Shown one piece after another: positions 20,315 through 29,273 of a stretch of 64,000 nucleotides of DNA. A program made the translations under genes and the position numbers. Within the stretch, counting starts at the first letter, position 1. Each line of letters starts with the position of its first letter. A model generated the notes under the pieces. The model was not told the origin of the DNA and did no database searches. It worked only from the letters and a program-made list of their open reading frames with translations. The DNA lies in the NCBI GenBank assembly GCA_965225625.1, contig CBDDBH010000034.1, positions 310,001 to 374,000 on the forward strand. Reading direction: 5' to 3'. Source of the stretch: CBDDBH01 sp965225625. GTDB lineage: Bacteria > Pseudomonadota > Gammaproteobacteria > JADZEE01.

Positions 20315-20875
20315 CTATGGGCACGATACCAGACTGGCAATCCAAGCTGACAAGAGATTTACACCGCTAACATCGACAACGCTGCTGCCCAATGGGGGCA
20401 TGCCGTGTACGTCACGTCCGCTCATTCTAATTACTAGCACCGATCCAGCGGCGTTACCGGGTGCAACGATTCTCGCGTTCGGGATGCCAAGATCAATGGA
20501 GTTTGGTGCAACGTTGCACGCGTTGGTAGCTAACAATTCAGTGCGAACCGCAAATCCAAGTTTGCCGGCGCCCAATGGGAACTGCTTCATCAGTTTCGTT
20601 CGCTTCATAAGTATTGTTCCAATTGGGAATAACCAATCGCCGTCAATGTCGACATCGATCGTTGTCCCGTCGGCAATAGAATACCAACGTTTTTTATTCG
20701 CGCCATCTGACCAAAACGACGAATTTACGTCATTTTCAATGACACCTGAGGTAGCCAGTGACGAGTCATTCGGATCCACACAGCCTATTGGTGAGAGCAG
20801 ATCGGCAATAGTATTGACAGAGTTTCCGCCGCTCTGAGCGCCTCGGCCCGGCAACGCGGGATCGCGGCCGGCCAA
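20315..20875 (-). pseudogene. Fragment of a PQQ-dependent sugar dehydrogenase/SO2930-type protein
   Basis: The first half (SSFWSDGANKKRWYSIADGT, then DGDWLFPIGTILMKR) and the last part (TNACNVAPNSIDLGIPNARI, RMSGRDVHGMPPLGSSVVD, LLSAWIASL) resemble the C-terminal region of secreted proteins fused to sorbosone/sugar-dehydrogenase or diheme-cytochrome modules. The stretch that normally lies between, containing the heme-type CxxCH region, is missing, and the N-terminal propeller is absent. I read it as a remnant with an internal deletion. The upstream 20876-21170 has only broken frames. Confidence 0.5.
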
Positions 20876-21200
20876 CCTGAGTCGCAGCGGTCACTAAATT
20901 GGTAGTGCGAGAAACGCAATACGGGCGAGGCACACGAGTCATCCAAGCTTCCGAGAGGTTGATCGACCACGTCAAACATGCCGTACTTTTCGACCAGCCC
21001 AGGGCCGAGGATAAGTGTGACGAGCCCCTAAACAAGTAGGAATAAGCCGTATACTCACGCTTGGTCATCGAGAGAAGGTCCAAGCCCAGCGCCACCACGA
21101 GCACAGCGTGGGCGTCCACTGGATTTTTGCGAACGCCTTGGATAACGTCGAACAGCTGCAAAAAACGACATCGGTCGTTGTCGGAGTCACCGGCCGTTGC

Positions 21201-21217
21201 TGTCAGAATTTTTTACA
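21201..21217 (+). promoter_or_regulatory. Putative activator site 1 upstream of the PEP-CTERM gene
   Basis: The word TGTCAGAATTTTTTACA, shaped TGT-N11-ACA, recurs almost identically at 21301-21317, exactly 100 bases away. Both lie upstream of the sigma-54 promoter, where an NtrC-type activator such as PrsR would bind. The function is inferred. Confidence 0.45.
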
Positions 21218-21300
21218 CTTACGAAAACGTAGAGTTTTTAAATAAGCCATTGATATATATCATATATTGATAACGTCGATGGACAGTCGTGGCTTCTGGC

Positions 21301-21317
21301 TGTCGGTAATTTTTACA
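21301..21317 (+). promoter_or_regulatory. Putative activator site 2 upstream of the PEP-CTERM gene
   Basis: TGTCGGTAATTTTTACA differs at two internal positions from site 1. It sits about 64 bases before the -24 element, a usual distance for sigma-54 enhancer-like sites. Confidence 0.45.
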
Positions 21318-21380
21318 AAGTGTCCGCGTTTGGAGAAGCTGTCAAATCGTAACCGCTTGAAATTAAAAAGAAAACATTAT

Positions 21381-21397
21381 TTGGCACGATGATTGCC
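21381..21397 (+). promoter_or_regulatory. Sigma-54 promoter of the PEP-CTERM protein gene
   Basis: TTGGCACGATGATTGCC matches the -24/-12 consensus TGGCAC-N5-TTGC with correct GG-to-GC spacing. It lies about 57 bases before the start codon. PEP-CTERM genes are known to be driven by RpoN with the PrsK/PrsR pair. Confidence 0.8.
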
Positions 21398-21452
21398 TAG
21401 ATATTGGCGTGGAAATACGTTTGTTAGAGCAACTTTTGGAGGAATTTTAGTC

Positions 21453-22217
21453 ATGAATATAGTCAGAACATTAGCCATCGCGAGCGTACTTAGTTTAGGG
21501 TGGATGACCGCTTCCCAGGCGGAAACTCTAGGTACGATTCCCAACGGCGCTATTAACGATTATCTTGGAAGTGGCGTCGAACTTGAAGGGTGGTATGGGG
21601 CCAACTTCGCACTTACTGGTACAGTCACGCTGGACTTTGATTTTATTGGCTGGGAGGCGGGCTACCGTAATACCTTCGATATCAACACTGGGTCGGGCTG
21701 GACGACAATTTTTGACACTGAAACTGCATCATTAGGTGGCGATTCGTCGTTACAAGAAAAATTCGGTACGCTTGCAGATCCTCTAAAGAGTTCAGATGGC
21801 CACAGTTTCTCAGCGGGAACGGTTGCTTTTCGATTCACGAGTGCCGGCATAGGCTCCGTGACTAATGGATCCAACGCGGACGATTCTGGCGGCGGGGCTC
21901 CAATCAATTTCTTTCTAAGTTTCCTCCTTGGGGGGACTACACAAGATAGCTGTACTATCGTCTCAGGGAGCTGCAGTGATGGCTCGAATCCTGGCTCCAG
22001 CAAATTTTTGCTTCTTTACGACGATAGTGGCGCGGGTCACGATGATAACCATGATGATATGGTCGTAGCAGTAACAGTGGGTGGCGGCGGACCGAACTGC
22101 GAATTCTGCGAGTCCATACCAGAGCCCGGATCGCTTGTGCTTTTGGGTGTGGGTTTGCTCGGACTCGGTTTCCACCGTCGTGTTAGGAATGCTCGCAAGT
22201 CGAAAAAAATGAGCTAA
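21453..22217 (+). CDS. PEP-CTERM sorting domain protein
   Basis: Secreted protein of about 254 residues. An N-terminal signal peptide (MNIVRTLAIASVLSLGWMTA) is followed by a beta-rich, glycine/aspartate-rich domain of unknown function. The C-terminal sorting signal starts SIPEPGSLVLLGVGLLGLGF and ends with a basic tail (HRRVRNARK). Exosortase recognises such tails at the inner membrane and cleaves them. The domain has two short loops with paired cysteines (TQDSCTIVSGSCSDG and NCEFCES). ATG at 21453 follows TTTGGAGGAA, so it is preferred over the upstream in-frame start. Expression is probably sigma-54-dependent. An exosortase fragment and prsT lie just downstream, but no intact exosortase is in this window. 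Confidence 0.88.
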   Translation: MNIVRTLAIASVLSLGWMTASQAETLGTIPNGAINDYLGSGVELEGWYGANFALTGTVTLDFDFIGWEAGYRNTFDINTGSGWTTIFDTETASLGGDSSLQEKFGTLADPLKSSDGHSFSAGTVAFRFTSAGIGSVTNGSNADDSGGGAPINFFLSFLLGGTTQDSCTIVSGSCSDGSNPGSSKFLLLYDDSGAGHDDNHDDMVVAVTVGGGGPNCEFCESIPEPGSLVLLGVGLLGLGFHRRVRNARKSKKMS

Positions 22218-22251
22218 ACGTTACTTTCCCCCAAAAGTTGGTATCAAGAGG

Positions 22252-22283
22252 GCCTGCGGCAGTTACTGCCGCAGGCTTTTTTT
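22252..22283 (+). terminator. Rho-independent terminator after the PEP-CTERM gene
   Basis: Perfect 9-bp stem GCCTGCGGC/GCCGCAGGC with a 7-nt loop, followed by seven T. Confidence 0.92.
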
Positions 22284-22353
22284 GTGCCGTTGCACCGCGG
22301 TCGGTTATCTGACGTAATCCGAAGTTATCGCAAGTCGTTAGTTAGGTGATACG

Positions 22354-22665
22354 TTAAGCCTACTGTCTACAGCCATTCACAAGGCAAAGAAACTGGATCT
22401 GTTCGCCCCGATTGTTCGTAACGTAATTTACCCTCTTTGGCTAAAGAAGGACCGTAGTCGCGAGGTTGACTACCTGAAGTCTCTCCGTCGCACGCAGTTC
22501 TTGTCTCAGTCGGAAATAATCGCGTTACAGTGGACTAAAATGAGGGGAATCCTCAAGCATGCCTATGGAAAAATTCCATTTTACCGTGGGCGATTCGACC
22601 AGGCAGCAGTTACCCCCGAGGAGAAAGCAACGAGCGCCGCTATCGGTAGCATGGCGACGGCGTAA
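22354..22665 (+). pseudogene. N-terminal fragment of a CapK/phenylacetate-CoA-ligase-like protein
   Basis: A frame of 104 codons reads LSLLSTAIHKAKKLDLFAPI, then IYPLWLKKDRSR, RTQFLSQSEIIALQ and HAYGKIPFYRGRFDQAAVTP. This resembles the start of the CapK-like adenylate-forming proteins found in exosortase/PEP-CTERM exopolysaccharide clusters. It has no proper start codon (TTA stands where the family has ATG, and a TAG lies 3 bases upstream). The similarity ends at about 22625, where sequence of a different gene in opposite orientation begins. It is a relic of a lost cluster. Confidence 0.6.
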
Positions 22666-22888
22666 TGCGACCGAGTTCTTGCCGTTTTAGCCACACCATG
22701 ACAATTGAGATTACGCATACGAAACCGCCGTGACCATAGGCATCGGTCTGCCAAAGCTCAACAATGTTTTGAACGCTTTGCCAATCAGTGAAACCAACTA
22801 TCGAAAAAGACGCGCCGGTCAGCAGCGCGGGTATCAACCATCGGTTCCTCATTTGGGCGGCGCTGCGTTTGCTGAGCTCTGATTGCAC
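22640..22888 (-). pseudogene. N-terminal fragment of exosortase
   Basis: 82 codons that match the beginning of XrtA-type exosortases. They include an N-terminal hydrophobic helix (WLIPALLTGASFSIVGF), the conserved loop ELWQTDAYGHGGFVCVISI where exosortases have SDTYAHG, and MVWLKRQELG. The catalytic Cys, Arg and His regions, normally more than 150 residues further on, are absent because the frame abuts the CapK-like fragment. This gene cannot make an active transpeptidase. Confidence 0.68.
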
Positions 22889-23110
22889 TTAAGGATTGAA
22901 GTCGTTCGATGGGTGGTTAAACGATTCGGTGGGACGATTAAATTGCGTGATGAATCAAACAGAATTATTCGATACCTAAAAATTCGTAACACTGTGTTTC
23001 TGTCGCCAGGAATGTACTCGTTGTTTATCCAGGCTTGGATCAAAGGTTCAGCGGGTTTTTAAGGTTATGGTGCACGAGGGGGGTATAAACGGATGTATCG
23101 CTGTAGAGGT
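22889..23110. other. Gene-free stretch beside prsT
   Basis: No coding frame I can support. It includes the region upstream of the exosortase fragment and the end of the prsT transcript. Confidence 0.4.
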
Positions 23111-25933
23111 TTATTTCAGAGAATCCAATAGCTGAACGGCTTCTTCGCGTTCCGGGAAAGAATTCTGCCCCGTTAAAGCCGATTCAATCTCTACAGCCGC
23201 GCGGGCGTTTTCTCCCAGGCGCGCAAGGGCCGCCCCATAATGATATCGAATAGAAGGTGAGCTGGGCGCAGCCTCTACAGCGACTTGCAAGTGGGTTAAG
23301 CCGCTTTCTAATTCCCCTCGGTTGACAAGAACCCAACCCAGTGTGTCTCGAACCTCTGGTTGCTGAGGGGCATTGTTGTACGCCTGTTGAGCCATCTCGA
23401 GGGCGCGGCCATCTCCGTTCTCGTTGTATATCAAGGCCAGGTTGTTCAATGCGATGACATTATTTGGGTCGTGTTTTCGCACTTTCTCGTAAGTTTTTTG
23501 TGCATTTTTGTCATCACCGATTAACTGATAAATCCCTGCGGCTCCAACAAGAGCAACTGGATCTGTGGGATATTCTTCAAGTAACGCTGCGATTTCTTTG
23601 CGTGCGCGATCCAGGTCGCCGCTCTGAGCGCGAGCGTTGATTAGTTTGATACTGATTAGACTTGAGGCTTGTCTCGAATTCGCTTTTCGATAAGCATTAA
23701 GGGCTTCGGCGTAATTGCCCTGACTGGCGTAGATGTCGCCTTCTAGCGCGAATCCTTGCGCGTTTTTTGGCCATCGTTCTTGAATTTCGCGGGCCGCACT
23801 TAGCGCGTCACTGTACTTGCGCATTTGCATGTTTAGTACAGCAAACGCGCTTCGGGCGAGAAGGTGCGTACTTTCTAAAGAAATTGCAGTTGTTAAAGAG
23901 CTTTGCGATGCATCTAGCTGTCCGGTAGCCGCCTGCGCCCGACCCAATTGATAATGTGCTTCCGCCAATTTGGGCCGTTGCTCGATTACCCGCATTAGCG
24001 GTTCAATGGCATCTTCTGAATTGCGCGCCGCATTTTGTGCTTGACCAAGCACTAGCAGCACATCGGGTTCGGCCGGGGCAATCTCGTAGGCTTCCCGGGC
24101 AAACTGCAAGGCTTTGTTGACGTCGAGTTCACTGGACAAATAGAAGCGAGCTAACAAGACCCGCGGTTGACCCGCCTTTTCGTCCGCGTTGTAGGCCCGT
24201 TCCAGCAACTCTCTAGAGGCCGTTAGGTTATCGTCTTCCGCTTCTAATCTCGCGAGTATGATCAAAGCTTGTAGATTGGTCGGCGCGCTCGCAATAACCT
24301 CATCGAGTCGCTTGCGCGCAGCGGTCCTTTGCCCGGCGGCTATTTCCATTCTGGCGAGGTTCAGCATTGCCGGGGCGAATTGAGGTTCGATCTTTAGAGC
24401 CTCCTGAAAATTAGCTCGGGCTTGAACTTCGTCACCAGCACCGAGAAACGCCGCTCCAAGTAAATTGTAGGGAAGCGGCTTATCAGGTTTTTTCAGCATC
24501 AGCGCTCGTGCGGCGTCGATCGCCTGCTTGAATTCTTGCTTGCGCAAATGGGCATAGACGAGTAATGCGTCGGCTTGCAGTAGATCGGGATCCAATTCAA
24601 GCGCTGTTTGCAATTCGGATACGGCCTTTTGATTGGCACCTGCCGCAAGATGGCCGAGCGCCAATTGGGTTTTGAGCTGAGCCGGGTTCGGGGCAAGCGC
24701 GGCGGCCTTTTCTAAGAATTCCGTTGCCCGGGAGAAATCTCGTTGCTGCATGTACGCCGTTCCTAATAGGGCGTAATGCTGCATGTCATTCAAAGGCAGC
24801 TTTGCCAGCGTCTCGATTGCCTGGGTGGCTTTCGCGCGCAGTAACTGGACGCCGGCCAACAGATGAACCGCCGGCCGATAGTTCGGAATAATCGCGGTGA
24901 AACGCGTCACGTATTCTTCAGCCTGTTCCAGATGTCCTTCCGAAAGCTGTAGGTTACCTAGCAGTAATAGCGATTCTGGGTGATTCGGATTGTCTGCTAG
25001 TACTTGTCGCAATGTATCGATGGATTGCTGATGATTTCCCTTTTGGCTCGCGGCTAAGGCGGTAAGGTATTTCCCCGTCGGATGGTTGGGTGATCTTTTG
25101 AGTAGTTGCTGTAGAGCAAGCAGTGCGTCATCGGGTTTGTTTTGGGCGAGCATCGCGCGCGCAATCCCCACTTGGGCGTACGGATTCTGCTGCACGATGT
25201 CATCTACGCGTCGGTAGGCTTGTGCCGCATCCGCTGGCCGATTTTGCGCCATTTCCGTATCGCCCCGCAGGAGCCAAAGGTACACGTTTTCACCGTTAAT
25301 GTTCTCCGCGGTATCCAGGTGTTGGAAAGCCTTCTCGAAGTTGCGTTCGAGCAACGCTAGCCTGGCAAGTCCCAGCGGGGCTCCAATTGCTCCCGGATCA
25401 AGGCTTGCAGCCGCGGTAAACGTGGAGCGTGATTCATCGATGCGGTTGAGTCTGAGCAGCGCTTCTGCGCGCAAGGAAAGCAGGCTCGCGCTCGCGTTCG
25501 CATCGTCGATTTGTGGAGTTTCGTCCAGTACACTTTGAAAATCATTTTCTAACAGTGCGGCACGTGCCAGCGCTCGCGTCGCCTCGGGCGTATCTATACC
25601 AAGTTCTTGCGCCAAGCGGATCTCTTTTCTGGCAGCCGCTCCATTACCGATGTCTAAATAGGTTTTGCCAAGCAACCAACGCGCTTCAACGGATTTGGGA
25701 TTCTTCTGCAGCGCATTCTTCAATTCAATAATCGTTTCAGCGATACGGTTGTTCGCACGATATTCCTTTGCACGCTCTAAATGCGCTAGGGCGGAAGAAT
25801 TGGGGTCACCGTCGCAGCCGAGTACCGATAGGATTATCGAAGCGGCTCCAAGGAGTAGAAGCGTCCGCAACGAGCGCCACAAGCGCCGTTCGCCAAACAG
25901 CATCGGCAGCAATTTGGAATCAACTAGACTCAT
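23111..25933 (-). CDS. prsT: PEP-CTERM system TPR-repeat lipoprotein PrsT
   Basis: Large protein of 940 residues. The N-terminus has a basic segment and a hydrophobic stretch ending in LSVLGCDGD, with a cysteine placed as in lipoprotein signal peptides. The remainder is about 20 or more tandem tetratricopeptide repeats, recognisable by recurring W-x2-LG-x-Y and A-x8-P patterns, for example VEARWLLGKTYLDIGNGAAA. PrsT is a standard member of exosortase-A/PEP-CTERM loci and is thought to organise export of the associated polysaccharide. It is full length, unlike the neighbouring exosortase and CapK-like remnants. No obvious promoter is seen. Confidence 0.88.
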   Translation of the reverse strand: MSLVDSKLLPMLFGERRLWRSLRTLLLLGAASIILSVLGCDGDPNSSALAHLERAKEYRANNRIAETIIELKNALQKNPKSVEARWLLGKTYLDIGNGAAARKEIRLAQELGIDTPEATRALARAALLENDFQSVLDETPQIDDANASASLLSLRAEALLRLNRIDESRSTFTAAASLDPGAIGAPLGLARLALLERNFEKAFQHLDTAENINGENVYLWLLRGDTEMAQNRPADAAQAYRRVDDIVQQNPYAQVGIARAMLAQNKPDDALLALQQLLKRSPNHPTGKYLTALAASQKGNHQQSIDTLRQVLADNPNHPESLLLLGNLQLSEGHLEQAEEYVTRFTAIIPNYRPAVHLLAGVQLLRAKATQAIETLAKLPLNDMQHYALLGTAYMQQRDFSRATEFLEKAAALAPNPAQLKTQLALGHLAAGANQKAVSELQTALELDPDLLQADALLVYAHLRKQEFKQAIDAARALMLKKPDKPLPYNLLGAAFLGAGDEVQARANFQEALKIEPQFAPAMLNLARMEIAAGQRTAARKRLDEVIASAPTNLQALIILARLEAEDDNLTASRELLERAYNADEKAGQPRVLLARFYLSSELDVNKALQFAREAYEIAPAEPDVLLVLGQAQNAARNSEDAIEPLMRVIEQRPKLAEAHYQLGRAQAATGQLDASQSSLTTAISLESTHLLARSAFAVLNMQMRKYSDALSAAREIQERWPKNAQGFALEGDIYASQGNYAEALNAYRKANSRQASSLISIKLINARAQSGDLDRARKEIAALLEEYPTDPVALVGAAGIYQLIGDDKNAQKTYEKVRKHDPNNVIALNNLALIYNENGDGRALEMAQQAYNNAPQQPEVRDTLGWVLVNRGELESGLTHLQVAVEAAPSSPSIRYHYGAALARLGENARAAVEIESALTGQNSFPEREEAVQLLDSLK

Positions 25934-26101
25934 GGTTCAGCCCTAATCGTCGGTCTTGAGTATTCTATCGCGCGCTTAGCGACGTGCAATGGCCTGTGCT
26001 GCCGCGGAGAAGCTAGCCTCGCGACCGTTAAGGCACTTGATACCCGAGAACTCATCGAGCGTGGCAAGGCGGCCCGCGGCAAAGCGGCGATCGAAACTCA
26101 G

Positions 26102-26917
26102 ATGATCTTGAACCACAGGGCTGCCATTGCGCTGTTGATCGAAAACACGGAGACCATCGGATTCGATCGCTTCACGTTTTTCAACGTGCACAGTGCACTC
26201 GCTGAGAACTTTCTGCCCAATCCCTCTGACGAGGGTCGACTGCGCCAACATCCCGTCGAGATCGCCAGGAGTGGCTATCGGCTACGCTCCGTGCCGGCGC
26301 AAATCGAGGCAATGCTCGACATGATGTTGAACAAGGCCGGCCAGACCGACGATCCATTCGCGCAGTCCTTCTTCATGATGGTACATCTGCCGTACCTGCA
26401 GCCGTTCGCAGGTGTAAACAAACGGACCACGCGACTGCTCGCCAATATGCCGCTCCTCCGTCTCAGTCTGGCCCCGCTGACCTTTCGCGACGTGCCTGAA
26501 GACATCTGCAGCGCAGCCACACTGGGCGTTTACGAGCTGACGCGAATGGAGTTATTGCGCGACCTAGTCCTCTGGGACTACGAGCGTTCAACGCAAGAGT
26601 ACGTGGCCATCAAGCAGGACTTGGCTGAACCGAATCCGTTGCGGTTTGCCTACCGAGACTTGATCAAACAAACGATTCGAAAAGTCGTCATTCACCCTGA
26701 CCAAGATCTGCTCGCAAAGATCCAAAGCAGCATCGCCGACCGAGGGGAAGTCGTTGACATCAACAACGTCGAGGCCCTCGTCATTGACGAACTGAGGCGA
26801 CTACACGAGGGTGGATGGAGAGCTAAAGGACGTGGGAGGGTAGTTGACCTGCAGGACATCGCAATACATGTGGTCCGAGAAGCGAGTAGGGGCGCGACCG
26901 GCTTTTACATCTCCTAA
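26102..26917 (+). CDS. Fic-family protein, N-terminally truncated
   Basis: Protein of up to 271 residues of the Fic/DOC superfamily, whose members usually transfer AMP to target proteins. The family block ETQMILNHRAAIALLIEN starts just before the ATG at 26102. The Fic core appears as MVHLPYLQPFAGVNKRTTR near residue 100, where the canonical motif is HPFxDGNGRT. Here the histidine position is Gln and the acidic residue is Gly, as in a known QPFxxVNKR subgroup. Reading upstream, coding similarity continues to about 26015 (LDTRELIERGKAARGKAAIE) and then breaks. The usual 100 or so N-terminal residues are lost. Activity is doubtful; it may be a pseudogene. Confidence 0.65.
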   Translation: MILNHRAAIALLIENTETIGFDRFTFFNVHSALAENFLPNPSDEGRLRQHPVEIARSGYRLRSVPAQIEAMLDMMLNKAGQTDDPFAQSFFMMVHLPYLQPFAGVNKRTTRLLANMPLLRLSLAPLTFRDVPEDICSAATLGVYELTRMELLRDLVLWDYERSTQEYVAIKQDLAEPNPLRFAYRDLIKQTIRKVVIHPDQDLLAKIQSSIADRGEVVDINNVEALVIDELRRLHEGGWRAKGRGRVVDLQDIAIHVVREASRGATGFYIS

Positions 26918-26959
26918 ATTGAGTTACCATGCGGTTTCTGCTTTTTTCAACAAGGTTGC

Positions 26960-28585
26960 ATGCACCTAAAAGCGAATGGCCGGGCCAAACAAATTCACGG
27001 ATCCATGGCATCTCAAGGCAAGGTAATTGCAAGCGTCTTGGTCGGCGTGTTTGTGGCAGTACTGGCAAGTTCTTTACGGGAACTGAATGACGTTGAATCA
27101 GTCACTTGGTGGTTCAGCGGCAGAAGTATCAGTTATCTATGGGGTAACGATTACCACTGGGAGACGCACCCACCGCTCTACTATACGTTTGCTTGGGCCG
27201 CTCGCCAGGTAGGCGGTGGCGCAATCGAGGCACTTAGGGTCCCATCCATTGTCGCGCATGCTATGGCGGTGCTGGTGGTCGGTCACATCGCAAGAGAGGT
27301 GATCCCTCGAACAGCACCTGGTGCAAATGCTGTTTACCTGTTCTGTGCAGTCGCCTTCGCGCTGCATCCAACAGCAATCGAGTTTGCAGCTTATGCGCGG
27401 ATGTATTCGTTTGTTGGCCTTGCAGGCGCTCTAGTCCTCTACGGCTGCACACGACTAGCCAACGAGCTTGATAGTCATGCAACGCTGGCTCCATTCCGTG
27501 CAACCTGGCCGTCCTGGTGCAGCATCACAGCAGGTCTTGTGCTGGCATTGCACATGCACAATGCCGCAGCGGTGGTGCTTGGCATACCGGCTCTGGCTTG
27601 GGGTTTGGGATTGCTCATCATGATGCCTGCCGGACAGCGTGTGAATGGGTTTTTGATGTTGTCGGCGTGCGCAATCGCGACGCTCCTCTTGTGGGCAAAT
27701 CAGCTGACTCGGCTACTCGTTCAGTTTTCGCATGTGCAGAAGGATTTCTGGCTCGCCCCACCAAATTTGAAAAGCATTCTCTGGGTCTGGGATTTCTCAG
27801 TCGGGAGTTCGGCTGAGATCTGGAACCCGTTTTTACGGTGGTCTCTTGCGGGGTTTAGTCTGGCAGCCACCGCCGCGGGTCTTGTGACTCTGGTGCGTTG
27901 GCGGCGCCGCGTGACAGCATTTACCCTTGGGCTGTTCCTGTTCTCACCGTTGGCGTTCGCCTTCATCGTCAGTCACACAATCGTCCCGGTGTTTCTGGAT
28001 CGGCTGCTGTGGTGGATTGTGGTGCCCGCGCTTGTGCTAGTCAGCGTAGTGTTGGCCGCAATCCCAGGATGCGTAACACGGAATTTTGCGACAATCGCGA
28101 CATTACTCTCGTTTGGTGCACTTACCACACTCATGATTCACGGGTGGGGAACTGAGCCGCACTTTCAGCCAGCCTCGCTTAAGGTTGAGGGTATAGCTGC
28201 CGAAGAGACGGCTGCAGTTGTTATACCGGCGATCCTTGTAACCCGATTGAATTATCATCGGGCCCAATCCGGGCTTGCCGTGACGGCGATTTCTGTACCC
28301 GAGTTTCCGACTGTTAATCCGGCGCGACAATATCCAGGAGGCAACGAGGGAACTCCGCGCGTCGATCTCGATGATACGCTTGTTCTTAAGCAGCAGCTGC
28401 TGGGATTCAAAGCCGTCTGGCTGAGAACCTATAAAGCCGAGTTGTGGGATCCCGATGAGTTGGTTCTGAACAGCATGAAACGTTGGTTCGGCCCGCCGCG
28501 GATAACTCGTCGAGCGGGTCAGTCCAGTGTGTATCTGTTTAAGTTGCAGGACCATTCGGAACCTTTCGGGGAATTAGGAAATTGA
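26960..28585 (+). CDS. Polytopic membrane glycosyltransferase, GT39-like
   Basis: Integral membrane protein of 541 residues with about ten hydrophobic helices. After the first helix (VLVGVFVAVLASSL) come the acidic and aromatic loop DVESVTWWFSG and the WETHPPLYYTFAWAARQVGG motif, typical of the dolichyl-phosphate-mannose mannosyltransferase-like/GT39 superfamily that glycosylates lipids or proteins on the periplasmic side. The C-terminal 150 residues form a soluble domain with no motif I recognise. ATG at 26960 has a weak AAGG before it; ATG at 27005 is an alternative. The 3' end overlaps a degenerate methyltransferase fragment on the other strand. Confidence 0.7.
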   Translation: MHLKANGRAKQIHGSMASQGKVIASVLVGVFVAVLASSLRELNDVESVTWWFSGRSISYLWGNDYHWETHPPLYYTFAWAARQVGGGAIEALRVPSIVAHAMAVLVVGHIAREVIPRTAPGANAVYLFCAVAFALHPTAIEFAAYARMYSFVGLAGALVLYGCTRLANELDSHATLAPFRATWPSWCSITAGLVLALHMHNAAAVVLGIPALAWGLGLLIMMPAGQRVNGFLMLSACAIATLLLWANQLTRLLVQFSHVQKDFWLAPPNLKSILWVWDFSVGSSAEIWNPFLRWSLAGFSLAATAAGLVTLVRWRRRVTAFTLGLFLFSPLAFAFIVSHTIVPVFLDRLLWWIVVPALVLVSVVLAAIPGCVTRNFATIATLLSFGALTTLMIHGWGTEPHFQPASLKVEGIAAEETAAVVIPAILVTRLNYHRAQSGLAVTAISVPEFPTVNPARQYPGGNEGTPRVDLDDTLVLKQQLLGFKAVWLRTYKAELWDPDELVLNSMKRWFGPPRITRRAGQSSVYLFKLQDHSEPFGELGN

Positions 28586-28958
28586 CAACAGCACGTTTGT
28601 CCAGTGGTGAAAAACTCGTCGAGTCTAATCGACACAGCGTATCCATCATCATTCCACCTTCAACGAAAGCGCGAATGTTGAGAAGTTGATAAATCGCATC
28701 GGGCTGATGCCGGTCTCCGTCCATTACTCCGACATATTCGCTGCTGCTAGCTAGCACAGAGTAATAACCATCGTGAGCGCCGATATCCAATACAGTCATC
28801 CCTGGTTGTAAATCCTGATAAAAGCACTTCGACATTTTCGGCTCGAAACCTAGCATTCCGCTCCAGTAAATACTGCTGGCGACCGGGCTCCAGTTATCGC
28901 CAATAATCTTAATCTCGCCACGCCTGAAGGGTCCTACCCGGTAGAAATGCGACCTGAC
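28539..28958 (-). pseudogene. FkbM-family methyltransferase fragment
   Basis: The readable stretch RRGEIKIIGDNWSPVASSIY, then FEPKMSKCFYQDLQPGMTVL and DIGAHDGYYSVLA is the N-terminal half and AdoMet motif I of FkbM-type methyltransferases. An in-frame TAG at 28959-28961 precedes it and no start codon is available upstream. After motif I the sequence loses similarity. It is a remnant between the membrane glycosyltransferase and tRNA-Asn. Confidence 0.6.
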
Positions 28959-29126
28959 CTAGTCATTATCTAATCGGAGAGAGTGAAGCATTCCTAACAG
29001 CAGCGGGCTAACAATGAGTAGGCTTAGCGCTCGGCGGATCATGATGTCGGACGGAAAAATTTATCCCGATCAAGTATCGTACATCTGGAAAGCCGATCCG
29101 TGTGGATCGTAACTCTTTAGATAGTA

Positions 29127-29202
29127 TGGCTCCCCGGGACGGGCTCGAACCGCCGACCTAGTGATTAACAGTCACCCGCTCTACCAACTGAGCTACCGAG
29201 GA
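29127..29202 (-). tRNA. tRNA-Asn (GTT)
   Basis: 76 nt including an encoded CCA. The acceptor stem TCCTCGG/CCGGGGA pairs with one G-T wobble. The anticodon loop is CTGTTAA with anticodon GTT, and the T arm GGTTCGAGCC is standard. Its 3' end faces the accessory region to the left, a common integration-site orientation. Confidence 0.96.
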
Positions 29203-29273
29203 ACGCCGCTGTATGGTACTGACAGCCCTGGTACCGGTCAATGCAGGTAAGAATGCCCATGGATATTTGATCA

